From assembly GCA_038229695.1 (NCBI GenBank), contig JBBROE010000039.1:1-31253 (forward strand): a DNA stretch of 31,253 nt. Reading direction: 5' to 3'. The DNA comes from JACMLD01 sp038229695. Lineage in GTDB: Bacteria; Bacteroidota; Bacteroidia; Chitinophagales; Chitinophagaceae. Position 1 is the first letter of the stretch. Every line of letters begins with the position of its first letter. The position numbers and the translations under genes were made by a program. A model generated the notes under the pieces. It was not told the origin of the DNA. It worked only from the letters and a program-made list of their open reading frames with translations, and did not search any database. Positions 23,065 through 30,648 of this stretch are shown piece by piece.

Positions 23065-24282
23065 ATGACCGCTGATCAAAAATTATTTTCCCTCTCCGGC
23101 AAGGTACAACACTACCAATGGGGGGGCTTTGTGTATATCCCGGATTTGCTGGGTGTTGACAACACTGCTCACCGGCCTTTTGCCGAATACTGGCTCGGTG
23201 CTCATATCAATGGGCCTGCTGTGATCGCCGGTGGAAAACAGCTGCCGGACTTTTTAAAGGAGCACCCGGCATTCCTGGGTACGCGCACGCAATCGGCTTT
23301 TGGGCGGCTGCCCTACCTGTTGAAGATCCTCGACGTAAAAGACATGCTGTCGATACAGGTGCACCCTGATAAAAAATCTGCTGCCGGGGCCTTTGCGAGG
23401 GAAAATGAAGCTGGAATCCCACGCGATGATCCGCGCAGGAATTATAATGATGATAACCACAAACCCGAACTGATGGTGGCGCTGGGGGAATTCTGGCTGC
23501 TGCATGGTTTCCTGGTTCCTGGTAAATTAATGGCCTCATTGCAGTCCGTACCGGAATTTGAGGAACTGCTTCCTGTCTTCGGCAGCGGCAATTACCGCGC
23601 CCTGTACGAAAAGGTTATGACCATGGACCAGCAGGTAGTTAACCGGGTGCTCCGGCCGGTTCTCGATCGTATCGTACCTGCTTATCAGAGCGGTAACCTG
23701 CAGAAGTCGGATCCCGCTTTCTGGGCTGCGCGGGCCGCGCTCACCTTCAACCGCCAGGATAATCATATTGACCGGGGTATTTTTTCGATATATCTCTTCA
23801 ACATTGTAAGGCTGCGGAAGGGGGAGGCTGTTTTCCAGGATGCGGGCCTCCTGCATGCATACCTGGAAGGCCAGAATGTGGAAATCATGGCCAACAGCGA
23901 TAATGTGCTCCGCGGCGGCCTTACCCCGAAACATGTGGATGTTCCCGAGCTCCTGAAACATGTAGTTTTTCAGGCGGTGGTGCCGGATATTCTGCGGGGT
24001 GACGCAGCGGGAGCCCATGAAACCGTGTTTCATACGCCCGCTCCAGATTTTGAGTTGAGCCGTATCCTGCTGCCGGCCGGGTCCGCTGAAACGTTTACCG
24101 TGAGCGGTTCCGATATCTTCCTGGTTATCGACGGAACGGTGGAGGCAGCGGAACAAGGCCATGTGGTGACTGCCGGGAAAGGTGCCGCTTTTATCGGCGG
24201 TAACGGTGCCGTGATTGCGTGCAGGGCCTTATCCGCCTGTGAGATTTACCGGGCAGCTGTTCCGGTGCCTGCCGGGTTGTGA
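23065..24282 (+). CDS. manA: Mannose-6-phosphate isomerase, type I
   Basis: Interconverts mannose-6-phosphate and fructose-6-phosphate with a zinc ion. The 405-residue enzyme shows KVQHYQWGG at the N-terminus, PYLLKILDVKDMLSIQVHPDK (zinc-binding Gln and His), DNHKPELMVAL (zinc-binding Glu) and AGLLHAYLEGQNVEIMANSDNVLRGG split across the last ligand and the type I signature. The frame stays open upstream for 94 codons, but that stretch is antisense to yraN and unlike ManA; the ATG at 23065 fits. The product feeds GDP-mannose and glycan synthesis or allows growth on mannose. Confidence 0.93.
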   Translation: MTADQKLFSLSGKVQHYQWGGFVYIPDLLGVDNTAHRPFAEYWLGAHINGPAVIAGGKQLPDFLKEHPAFLGTRTQSAFGRLPYLLKILDVKDMLSIQVHPDKKSAAGAFARENEAGIPRDDPRRNYNDDNHKPELMVALGEFWLLHGFLVPGKLMASLQSVPEFEELLPVFGSGNYRALYEKVMTMDQQVVNRVLRPVLDRIVPAYQSGNLQKSDPAFWAARAALTFNRQDNHIDRGIFSIYLFNIVRLRKGEAVFQDAGLLHAYLEGQNVEIMANSDNVLRGGLTPKHVDVPELLKHVVFQAVVPDILRGDAAGAHETVFHTPAPDFELSRILLPAGSAETFTVSGSDIFLVIDGTVEAAEQGHVVTAGKGAAFIGGNGAVIACRALSACEIYRAAVPVPAGL

Positions 24283-24301
24283 ATCCTGATGTATATCTTT
24301 C

Positions 24302-24333
24302 TTTGTGCTGCTGCTTAATTTATTTTATTTTTG
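24302..24333 (+). promoter_or_regulatory. Bacteroidota-type promoter of the DUF6580 gene
   Basis: TTTG at 24302-24305, 20 nt, TATTTTTG at 24326-24333, the same spacing as the aromatic operon promoter. Predicted transcription start is about 24338-24340, only 3-5 nt before the ATG at 24343, so the mRNA is almost leaderless. Confidence 0.78.
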
Positions 24334-24342
24334 ATGCTCATT

Positions 24343-24942
24343 ATGGATACTAACAGATTGAAATCAAATAAAGACCTGGTGCGTACGCTGGTGATCCTCA
24401 TTGTGCTGGCGGCCGTTTACCGCATCATTCCGGGCCGCCCGTGGGGGTTTGCTCCACAGCTGGCCATGGCCATCTTTGGCGGGGCCGCGATAAAAGATAA
24501 AAAATGGGCTTTTGCGCTGCCTGTTTTTTCGATGTTCTTGTCTGATCTGCTCTACCAGGGTTTGTACTCGGCCGGTGTTACCCCTATTTACGGATTTTAC
24601 AGCGGCCAATGGATCAATTATCTCCTGGTAGCAGCGATGGTGGTTTTTGGCTTCGCCATTAAAAAGATTAACGTAGTAAATGTGGCCCTTGCTGCTGTCG
24701 CGGCGCCGACGGCTTTCTTCCTGCTCAGCAATTTTATTACCTGGAGTGGCATGGGTGGTTCAGGCCTGCGCGGGCTGAACCGGCCGTTAACACCCTCGGG
24801 TTTATTTTCAGCCCTTGGTGATGGCCTTCCGTTCTATGGTGGTTCCCTGGCAGGCACCTTGTTTTTCAGCACCCTGTTGTTTGGTGGTTACTACCTGTTC
24901 GCCCGGCATAAGCCCGCCAGCGCCGTGATACCGGCTCAATAA
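24343..24942 (+). CDS. DUF6580 family integral membrane protein
   Basis: A 199-residue protein with five or six hydrophobic segments. The features YRIIPGRPWGFAPQLAMAIFGG, WAFALPVFSMFLSDLLYQ and the C-terminal GLPFYGGSLAGTLFFSTLLFGG match the DUF6580 family of small membrane proteins, whose organisation recalls ECF-type substrate-binding components; transport function is only a suggestion. The start is taken as ATG 24343 (MDTNRLKSN) because ATG 24334 lies between the -7 element and the predicted transcription start. A clear terminator follows. Confidence 0.82.
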   Translation: MDTNRLKSNKDLVRTLVILIVLAAVYRIIPGRPWGFAPQLAMAIFGGAAIKDKKWAFALPVFSMFLSDLLYQGLYSAGVTPIYGFYSGQWINYLLVAAMVVFGFAIKKINVVNVALAAVAAPTAFFLLSNFITWSGMGGSGLRGLNRPLTPSGLFSALGDGLPFYGGSLAGTLFFSTLLFGGYYLFARHKPASAVIPAQ

Positions 24943-24962
24943 ATTTCCCCTATGTGTTGTAG

Positions 24963-24994
24963 AAACCATCCAGCTGCCGCAGGATGGTTTTTTT
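24963..24994 (+). terminator. Intrinsic terminator after the DUF6580 gene
   Basis: Nine-pair stem AAACCATCC (24963-24971) with GGATGGTTT (24982-24990), ten-base loop, seven T residues 24988-24994. It lies just before the convergent rnhA stop and, read on the other strand, has only a short T run. Confidence 0.85.
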
Positions 24995-24997
24995 GGG

Positions 24998-25468
24998 TTA
25001 TGCCACTCCGCCTTCATACCCCTCATCCGGTGGCAGGTTTCCGGCATCGGCCGCAGAAGTGGCCAGTTCATCGCAGCGGTTGTTATACCGGTTGCTGGCG
25101 TGGCCCTTCACCCAGCAGAATTTCAGCTGGTGTTTTTTACTGAGTCCATAAAACCGCATCCATAGATCCCTGTTTTTTTTACCGCCTTTAAAATCCGTCG
25201 CTATCCAGTTGCGCAGCCAGCCCTGTTCCACGGCCTTTACAATATATTGGCTGTCGCTGTAGATGGTAATTGGCAGTCCCTCCCGGTTCAGCGATTCGAG
25301 GGCAACGATGACTGCCATCAGTTCCATCCGGTTGTTGGTGGTTTTGCGGAATCCCCCCGATAATTCTTTCGCCGTTTCACCCCAACGCAAAATAGCGCCA
25401 TATCCGCCGGGCCCGGGGTTACCCCTGGATGAGCCATCCGTGTACACGATGAGTTCTTTTTTATCCAT
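24998..25468 (-). CDS. rnhA: Ribonuclease HI
   Basis: Cleaves the RNA strand of RNA-DNA hybrids. The 156-residue enzyme has all catalytic residues: Asp11 (YTDGSSRGNPGPGG), Glu49 (NRMELMA), Asp72 (YSDSQY), His123 (KGHASN) and Asp133 (NRCDELA). The basic handle region WIATDFKGGKKNRDLW is present. Length matches E. coli RNase HI (155). It lies 28 bp downstream of the PhzF-family gene on the same strand and may be co-transcribed with it. Confidence 0.96.
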   Translation of the reverse strand: MDKKELIVYTDGSSRGNPGPGGYGAILRWGETAKELSGGFRKTTNNRMELMAVIVALESLNREGLPITIYSDSQYIVKAVEQGWLRNWIATDFKGGKKNRDLWMRFYGLSKKHQLKFCWVKGHASNRYNNRCDELATSAADAGNLPPDEGYEGGVA

Positions 25469-25496
25469 GTATTTTTATAGCAGTTGTACGTTGCCG

Positions 25497-26285
25497 TTAG
25501 ACCCTTATTTCTCCTGTAAGGTAGGTGATAGCCCTGCCCCGCATCAGCACCCGGTCACCCCGGAGTTCGCAATCCAGCCGCCCTCTCCGGGCTGACAGCT
25601 GGGTAGCGGACAGCCTGTTCTTTCCGAGCTGCATGCTCCAGTAGGGTACCATTATTGTATGCGCAGAGCCGGTTACCGGGTCCTCGTTGATGCCGCTTTG
25701 CGGGTAAAAGCAACGGGAGACAAAATCGGTGGTGTCTCCCGGCGATGTCACGATTACACCACGGCAGGGAACTTTTGCGAGGGACGTATAGTTGGGATTG
25801 AGCTGTTCAATTTCGTGTTGCGTGTCCACGACAACGAGGTAATCGAAAGAAGTAGTAAAAACCTTACCCTGGCTGATTCCCAGTCCTTCCAGCAGCCCCG
25901 TTGGAATCGCTGATACCGCCCCGGGTGGATTGGCGGGGAAATCGAGCTCCAGCTGCTGCTCTGGCGCACGGGAAACGGTGAGCGGTCCGCTCTTCGAATG
26001 AAAAGTGAGGGTATTGCCCGCAAAGCCCAGTTCGTTGAACAGGATATGTGCCGAGGCCAGCGTGGCATGGCCGCAAAGGTTTACCTCTGTGGAAGGCGTG
26101 AACCACCGGATATGCCAGGCATCTTTCTCCGGCACCAGGAAAGCCGTTTCGCTCAGGTTGTTTTCCAGCGCAATCTGCTGCATCAGGGGGTCGGGCAGCC
26201 ATTCGGTTAGCGGGCAAACCGCTGCGGGGTTGCCGCCGAACAGCTTGTCAGTAAATGCATCTGCCTGGTAAATAGGGATCCTCAT
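25497..26285 (-). CDS. PhzF family isomerase/epimerase-like protein
   Basis: A 262-residue protein of the PhzF/diaminopimelate-epimerase-like fold. Motifs are YQADAFTDKLFGGNPAAVC, the catalytic Glu in NLSETAFL, the first CGHAT motif in EVNLCGHATLASAH, and NEDPVTGSAH in the second half. No phenazine genes are nearby, so a role in phenazine synthesis is not supported; most family members are of unknown substrate. The ATG ending at 26285 (MRIPIYQ) is chosen over an in-frame TTG at 26303 that lies within the promoter. Same direction as rnhA. Confidence 0.92.
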   Translation of the reverse strand: MRIPIYQADAFTDKLFGGNPAAVCPLTEWLPDPLMQQIALENNLSETAFLVPEKDAWHIRWFTPSTEVNLCGHATLASAHILFNELGFAGNTLTFHSKSGPLTVSRAPEQQLELDFPANPPGAVSAIPTGLLEGLGISQGKVFTTSFDYLVVVDTQHEIEQLNPNYTSLAKVPCRGVIVTSPGDTTDFVSRCFYPQSGINEDPVTGSAHTIMVPYWSMQLGKNRLSATQLSARRGRLDCELRGDRVLMRGRAITYLTGEIRV

Positions 26286-26300
26286 GTCATTTATTTTGAT

Positions 26301-26308
26301 CAAAAATA
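26301..26308 (-). promoter_or_regulatory. -7 promoter element of the PhzF-family gene, overlapping a palindrome
   Basis: TATTTTTG on the minus strand (26308 to 26301) matches TAnnTTTG exactly; transcription should start near 26296, about 10 nt before the start codon. The perfect 12-bp palindrome TTTTGATCAAAA (26294-26305) overlaps the element. No TTTG at the expected distance. Confidence 0.5.
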
Positions 26309-26384
26309 ATTTATGGGTCAGGGAACGTTTTGGGGTTGATTCAGCGGTTAGCAGCTGGCTTCGGCAACCCCCGGTTATTCATGG

Positions 26385-26411
26385 AAAAGGGGAGGCAAAT
26401 TAAGGCTCCCC
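26385..26411 (-). terminator. Possible intrinsic terminator after the lipoprotein gene
   Basis: Read on the minus strand: GGGGAG (26411-26406), an 11-base loop, CTCCCC (26394-26389), then only four T residues (26388-26385). It is about 100 bp past the lipoprotein stop. The short T run makes it uncertain. Confidence 0.4.
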
Positions 26412-26513
26412 CAACTTCTGCAGGACACCAGCAGGGTGCTGATTGCCTGCTGTAACATAACGGGATGATGAGTGATAGTCCACCGCCTCTTAACATGACT
26501 GGATTAAGTGCGG

Positions 26514-27275
26514 CTATCGGGCACTGATGAAGGCCACACTGTCAATCGCAACAGCGGTACCCCGGCCGTTATAACCACCGTCCTGTACATAATACCGGAA
26601 CGCAAACCGGCCTTTGACCGGACCATTCAGACCGCCAACGGTTGCCGTGAAGCGGGTCCACCTTGAGGGATAAGCCAGCGGTTCAAAGAGCGGAGCCGAA
26701 GAATGATACGATTTATAAAACGGGTTGATGTCGAGCAGGGTGGTAGTGAAGTCCCCGGGATCGTCTCCGGAACCGACGTTGATACTTTCGCCCGTACTGC
26801 TTACCCTGACCTGCAGCCGGTTGCCATAATCGGTGGAATCCGAGGGGGAAGGAAGGATGACGGTGCGTGAATAAAAGATAATTTTATCCCCGTTCTTCAT
26901 CAGGGTTACCGGCGAGGTCAGCCAGTTGCTGATAATGCCTGCATCAGCAGAAGTGCTGGTGTAATCGGCGCCGATAAAACCAGGATAGCTCCCTTTAGAT
27001 GACCAGGCATTGAACGGGATGGCGGCGGGGAAGCCGGTTACATTGGGATCGTTGTAGAGGCCCTGGGTCCAGCTTCCTGTTCCTTTGGGGTCAGACACAT
27101 TAATAGCCTTCCAGCCCCGGGCATACGCGGCCGTTACGGTGTCAAATTCTTCGGTAAAAGACACGTCCGGGGGCGGCGGCGGTATGGTCAGGTAGGCATC
27201 GTCGTGACAGGCCAACAAAAAAAAACTCATCGCGGTGATCAATCCCAGGAACCTGCGGCCAGTCAGTTTCAGCAT
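26514..27275 (-). CDS. Lipoprotein, choice-of-anchor J-like domain
   Basis: A 253-residue exported lipoprotein: signal sequence with a perfect lipobox LLAC (Cys23), followed by HDD, then a Pro-rich linker (IPPPPPDVS). The rest is a beta-sandwich-like domain: FTEEFDTVTAAYARGWKAINVSD, SWTQGLY, SNWLTSPVTLMKNGDKIIFYSRT, NRLQVRVSSTG, RWTRFTATVGGL, GRFAFRYYVQDGG and VAIDSVAF. This order matches choice-of-anchor J/MAM-like jelly-roll domains that bind carbohydrate or protein at the Bacteroidota cell surface. No catalytic residues can be assigned. It lies 65 bp after the carboxyltransferase gene on the same strand. Confidence 0.82.
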   Translation of the reverse strand: MLKLTGRRFLGLITAMSFFLLACHDDAYLTIPPPPPDVSFTEEFDTVTAAYARGWKAINVSDPKGTGSWTQGLYNDPNVTGFPAAIPFNAWSSKGSYPGFIGADYTSTSADAGIISNWLTSPVTLMKNGDKIIFYSRTVILPSPSDSTDYGNRLQVRVSSTGESINVGSGDDPGDFTTTLLDINPFYKSYHSSAPLFEPLAYPSRWTRFTATVGGLNGPVKGRFAFRYYVQDGGYNGRGTAVAIDSVAFISAR

Positions 27276-27340
27276 GTTAATCCGGTTGTGGTAAAATTTT
27301 AGTGAAAATAGACATTAAAAAGGAAATCGGAAAGCTCATG

Positions 27341-28972
27341 CTATACCTGGAATACGCCGGTCCGGAAAGCCGGCATGTCACGGTTGTGTGACACGGCGTC
27401 CAGGGATTGGGTAATGACATTGCGGGTTTCAGCCGGGTCGATGATATCGTCAACCCATAGCCTTGCTGCAGCATAGTACGGGCTGCTCTGGGTGTCGTAC
27501 CGATCTTTGATTTCCTTCAGTAGTTTTTCTTCCGCCGGCACATCGATCGGAATGCCTCTGGCCTTCATACAGGCTACCTGCAGCTGTAACAGGGTTTTTG
27601 CGGCCTGGTCGCCGCCCATCACGGCGAGGCGGGCATTGGGCCATGTATAAATGAACCGGGGATCGTAGGCTTTACCGCACATGGCATAATTGCCTGCACC
27701 GTAAGAGTTGCCGGTGATGATGGTAATTTTAGGGACTACGGAGTTGGCTACGGCGTTCACCATCTTTGCCCCGTCTTTGATGATGCCGCTGTGCTCGCTT
27801 CTTGATCCGACCATAAAGCCGGTAACATCCTGCAGAAAGACCAGCGGTATTTTCTTTTGGTTGCAATTCATGATAAAGCGCGCGGCTTTGTCTGCGCTGT
27901 CATTGTATATCACACCGCCAAGCTGCATTTCACCCTTCCTGTTTTTTACGATCAGCCGCTGGTTAGCCACAATACCGACTGACCACCCGTTAATTCGCGC
28001 ATAACCGCAGACGATAGTCTTACCGTAATCATGCTTGAAAGGCTCCAGGCCGGGTTCATCAACAATGCAATCAATAAGGTCAGCCACATCATAGGGCCGG
28101 CTGTTGCCAGGCGCCATTATTTCATATACCTGCCGGGGATCTTTGACCGGGGGGCGGCTTTGAATGCGATCGAATACAGGAGGCGCTGTTGATCGGCCCA
28201 GGCCGCCAATCAGTTTTTTCACCTGGTCCAGGCAGGCCTGTTCGGTGGGAAATTTGTAATCCGCAATGCCGCTGATGGCGGTATGGGTATCGGCACCGCC
28301 CAGGAACTCTGCCTCCACCTCTTCGCCAATGGCCGCTTTTACCAGGTAGGGGCCGGCAAGAAAAATTGAACCATTGCCTTCTACCATCAGGGTTTCATCA
28401 CTCATCACGGGCAGGTACGCACCACCTGCGACACAGGCTCCCATCACCGCTGCGATTTGTGGAATGCCCATTGCACTCATTCTCGCGTTGTTGCGGAAGA
28501 TGCGACCGAAATGTTCCTTGTCGGGGAAGATTTCATCCTGCAAAGGCAAAAAGACACCGGCACTGTCAACCAGGTAAATGATGGGAAGTTTGTTCTCCAT
28601 GGCAATTTCCTGCATCCGCAGGTTCTTCTTCCCGGTAATAGGGAACCAGGCGCCCGCTTTCACGGTCTGGTCGTTGGCTACGATTACACATTGCCTGCCG
28701 CTGATATACCCCATGCCTGCAACGGTTCCCCCGCTGGGGCAGCCCCCGTATTCTTCGTACATGCCAAAACCGGCAAAAGTGCCGATTTCACGGAAAGGCT
28801 GGTCTTTATCGATCAGATAGTCAATACGCTCTCTTGCGGTAAGTTTATTTTTTTCGTGTTGTTTGCCCACCGCTTTTTTTCCACCCCCCTGGGCAACCAC
28901 GGCAAACCTTTGCCGCAATTCACTTACGAGCAGCCGCATGACATCCTCGTTTTTGTTTTGTTCCATATTCAT
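27341..28972 (-). CDS. Acyl-CoA carboxylase carboxyltransferase (beta) subunit, methylcrotonyl-CoA carboxylase-like
   Basis: The 543-residue protein transfers a carboxyl group from biotin to an acyl-CoA. It has two crotonase-fold halves: the N-terminal half with KLTARERIDYLID, AGVFLPLQDEIFPDKEHFGRIF and MGACVAGGAYLPVMSDE, and the C-terminal half with LVFLQDVTGFMVG, ITGNSYGAGNYAMCGKAYDPRF and WPNARLAVMGGDQAAKTL. The DEIFPDKEHFGRIF and WPNARLAVMGG stretches resemble the methylcrotonyl/geranyl-CoA carboxylase group more than propionyl-CoA carboxylase. The biotin carboxylase partner is not in the window, so the substrate (leucine degradation or another acyl-CoA) is unproven. Start M1 at 28972 or M3 at 28966. 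Divergent from DUF3810 over 89 bp with a palindrome. Confidence 0.9.
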   Translation of the reverse strand: MNMEQNKNEDVMRLLVSELRQRFAVVAQGGGKKAVGKQHEKNKLTARERIDYLIDKDQPFREIGTFAGFGMYEEYGGCPSGGTVAGMGYISGRQCVIVANDQTVKAGAWFPITGKKNLRMQEIAMENKLPIIYLVDSAGVFLPLQDEIFPDKEHFGRIFRNNARMSAMGIPQIAAVMGACVAGGAYLPVMSDETLMVEGNGSIFLAGPYLVKAAIGEEVEAEFLGGADTHTAISGIADYKFPTEQACLDQVKKLIGGLGRSTAPPVFDRIQSRPPVKDPRQVYEIMAPGNSRPYDVADLIDCIVDEPGLEPFKHDYGKTIVCGYARINGWSVGIVANQRLIVKNRKGEMQLGGVIYNDSADKAARFIMNCNQKKIPLVFLQDVTGFMVGSRSEHSGIIKDGAKMVNAVANSVVPKITIITGNSYGAGNYAMCGKAYDPRFIYTWPNARLAVMGGDQAAKTLLQLQVACMKARGIPIDVPAEEKLLKEIKDRYDTQSSPYYAAARLWVDDIIDPAETRNVITQSLDAVSHNRDMPAFRTGVFQV

Positions 28973-29007
28973 CTCACAAATTAGTTTTTCTTTTGTTATC
29001 AGATTGC

Positions 29008-29024
29008 AAGGGAATAATTCCCTT
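29008..29024. repeat. 17-bp perfect inverted repeat between divergent genes
   Basis: AAGGGAAT-A-ATTCCCTT: eight-base arms around one central base. It lies 36 bp upstream of the carboxyltransferase gene and about 24 bp before the -7 element of the DUF3810 promoter. Shape and place fit a dimeric regulator site; there is no T run, so it is not a terminator. Confidence 0.55.
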
Positions 29025-29047
29025 ATATTTTATGAGATAAAAGATTT

Positions 29048-29055
29048 TAGTTTTG
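29048..29055 (+). promoter_or_regulatory. -7 promoter element of the DUF3810 gene
   Basis: TAGTTTTG, an exact TAnnTTTG match. Predicted transcription start is about 29060-29062 and the ATG is at 29062, so the mRNA should be leaderless. No clear TTTG element upstream. Confidence 0.55.
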
Positions 29056-29061
29056 CCGAAT

Positions 29062-30141
29062 ATGCACAGAAACAAGATCGCATGGCTGGTGCTGATTATC
29101 GCGATAGTGGCCATCAAAATTTTTTCTCTCTTTCCTGCAGCCGTGGAAAAATATTATTCCACCGCTTTTTATCCCTGGTTCAGCCGGTTGCTGCGTCTTT
29201 TGTTCGGATGGATCCCGTTCAGCATAGGCGATATTCTCTACCTCGCGGCCGGTCTCTTCCTGCTGTATAAATTCGTACGGTTCCTCGCTGTATTGTTTAC
29301 CGGGCGGGCTGATAAAACGTACTGGTGGTCGGGCATCCGCTGGTTAATCTATTACTGCATGCTGGTCTATTGCGTGTTCAATATTTTCTGGGGACTGAAT
29401 TACAATCGCCTGGGTATGGCCGCCCAGATGCGACTGGACATGAAGCCCTATTCCACCTCGGAGCTGGCCAACGTCACCCGGGTACTGATCAGCCGGCTCG
29501 ATACCTTCACAGTGGCTGCCGACGGGAAGCGATCTGTATACCTGCGCAAGAAACCACTGTTCGATAAAGCCTATGACAGCTATCGTATGGCGGCCAGCAG
29601 GTATCCCCATCTGGATTATACGGTGCAAAGCGTGAAAACTTCGCTGTACAAATACCCGGGTGACTATCTCGGCTACATGGGCTATTATAACCCTTTCACC
29701 GGCGAGGCCCAGGTCAATAATACCGTTCCCGTTTTTGTACGTCCGTTTACCACCTGCCATGAAATGGGCCACCAGCTCGGCTATGCCAAAGAAAATGAAG
29801 CCAATTTCGCGGGCTACCTTTCCGCCAAGTCGTCTACCGACCCCGTATTCCGCTATTCTGTTTACTTCGACCTGTACAACTATGCCATCCGGGAATTGTA
29901 TGTCCGCGACAGCGTCCTGGCAAAAAATATCAACAAGGAAAAACCGCTCCAGGTTAAAACTGATATCATTACCCTCCGGAACTTTTTTAAGGCCTATGAA
30001 AACCCGGTTGAACCCTATATCCGCAAACTTTACGGCGAATACCTGAAGGCCAACGAGCAGCCGGAGGGTATGCACAGTTATAATGAAGTGATGGCTTTCC
30101 TGGTGGCTTATTACAACAAATTCGGTGCGGCTGCACTATAA
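29062..30141 (+). CDS. DUF3810 family membrane protein with HEXXH zinc-protease motif
   Basis: A 359-residue protein. Three hydrophobic segments lie in the first 115 residues (IAWLVLIIAIVAIKIFSLF, IGDILYLAAGLFLLYKFV, WLIYYCMLVYCVFNIFWGL), followed by a soluble domain. This contains HEMGH (233-237) and the downstream AKENEANFAGYLS, where a glutamate could be the third zinc ligand, as in gluzincin metalloproteases. GLNYNRL and YNPFTGEAQVN are family features. Substrate unknown; the catalytic domain follows the membrane segments and probably faces the periplasm. ATG 29062 is chosen over an in-frame TTG at 29053, which overlaps the -7 element. Confidence 0.88.
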   Translation: MHRNKIAWLVLIIAIVAIKIFSLFPAAVEKYYSTAFYPWFSRLLRLLFGWIPFSIGDILYLAAGLFLLYKFVRFLAVLFTGRADKTYWWSGIRWLIYYCMLVYCVFNIFWGLNYNRLGMAAQMRLDMKPYSTSELANVTRVLISRLDTFTVAADGKRSVYLRKKPLFDKAYDSYRMAASRYPHLDYTVQSVKTSLYKYPGDYLGYMGYYNPFTGEAQVNNTVPVFVRPFTTCHEMGHQLGYAKENEANFAGYLSAKSSTDPVFRYSVYFDLYNYAIRELYVRDSVLAKNINKEKPLQVKTDIITLRNFFKAYENPVEPYIRKLYGEYLKANEQPEGMHSYNEVMAFLVAYYNKFGAAAL

Positions 30142-30173
30142 CATGGCCATCCGGCATGGCCTAAACACATTTT

Positions 30174-30647
30174 ATGAACAACACCCTGAAACTGGTCATT
30201 TGTCTGTTATTTACCGTTGGCGGCGGGCTGCTCAGTGGTTTGTTTACGGCCTCCGAAATACAAGGCTGGTTTGCCGGCTTGCAGAAGCCTTCTTGGAATC
30301 CGCCGGCCTGGCTCTTTGCCCCGGTCTGGACATGCTTATACGCGCTTATGGGGATTGCGCTTTACCTCGTCTGGAGATCCAACATCCGGTCGGATAGCCG
30401 TACCTGGTCCATCGTCATTTTCTTCGCGCAGTTCATGCTTAACTGCAGCTGGTCCTACCTCTTTTTTCACCGGCACCAGCCGGGATGGGGGTTTGTGGAC
30501 ATCATTGCGCTCTGGCTGGCTATCCTGTGCACGATTATTGGCTTCTCCAGGATAAACAAGGTAGCATCGTGGCTGTTGGTTCCCTATATTGCCTGGGTCA
30601 GTTTTGCGGCTATGCTGAACTTTGCCATCTGGCAGCTCAATGCCTGA
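30174..30647 (+). CDS. tspO: TspO/MBR family tryptophan-rich sensory protein
   Basis: A 157-residue membrane protein with five transmembrane helices, the normal size for the family. Conserved stretches are GLLSGLFT, LQKPSWNPPAWLFAPVWTCLYALMGIALYLVW, LNCSWSYLFFHRHQPGW and a final AMLNFAIWQLN. TspO proteins bind tetrapyrroles such as protoporphyrin IX and affect stress or photooxidative responses; the exact role here is unknown. It starts 32 bp after the DUF3810 gene and may be co-transcribed with it. Its stop is separated by a single base from the stop of the convergent dcd gene. Confidence 0.94.
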   Translation: MNNTLKLVICLLFTVGGGLLSGLFTASEIQGWFAGLQKPSWNPPAWLFAPVWTCLYALMGIALYLVWRSNIRSDSRTWSIVIFFAQFMLNCSWSYLFFHRHQPGWGFVDIIALWLAILCTIIGFSRINKVASWLLVPYIAWVSFAAMLNFAIWQLNA

Positions 30648-30648
30648 C

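Noticed and set aside
25497..26285. PhzF homologue considered as part of a phenazine cluster
   Set aside because: No other phz genes; neighbours are rnhA and a lipoprotein gene.
30145..30161. Hairpin GGCCAT/ATGGCC between the DUF3810 and tspO genes
   Set aside because: No T run follows, so it is not an intrinsic terminator; six pairs occur often by chance in GC-rich spacers.
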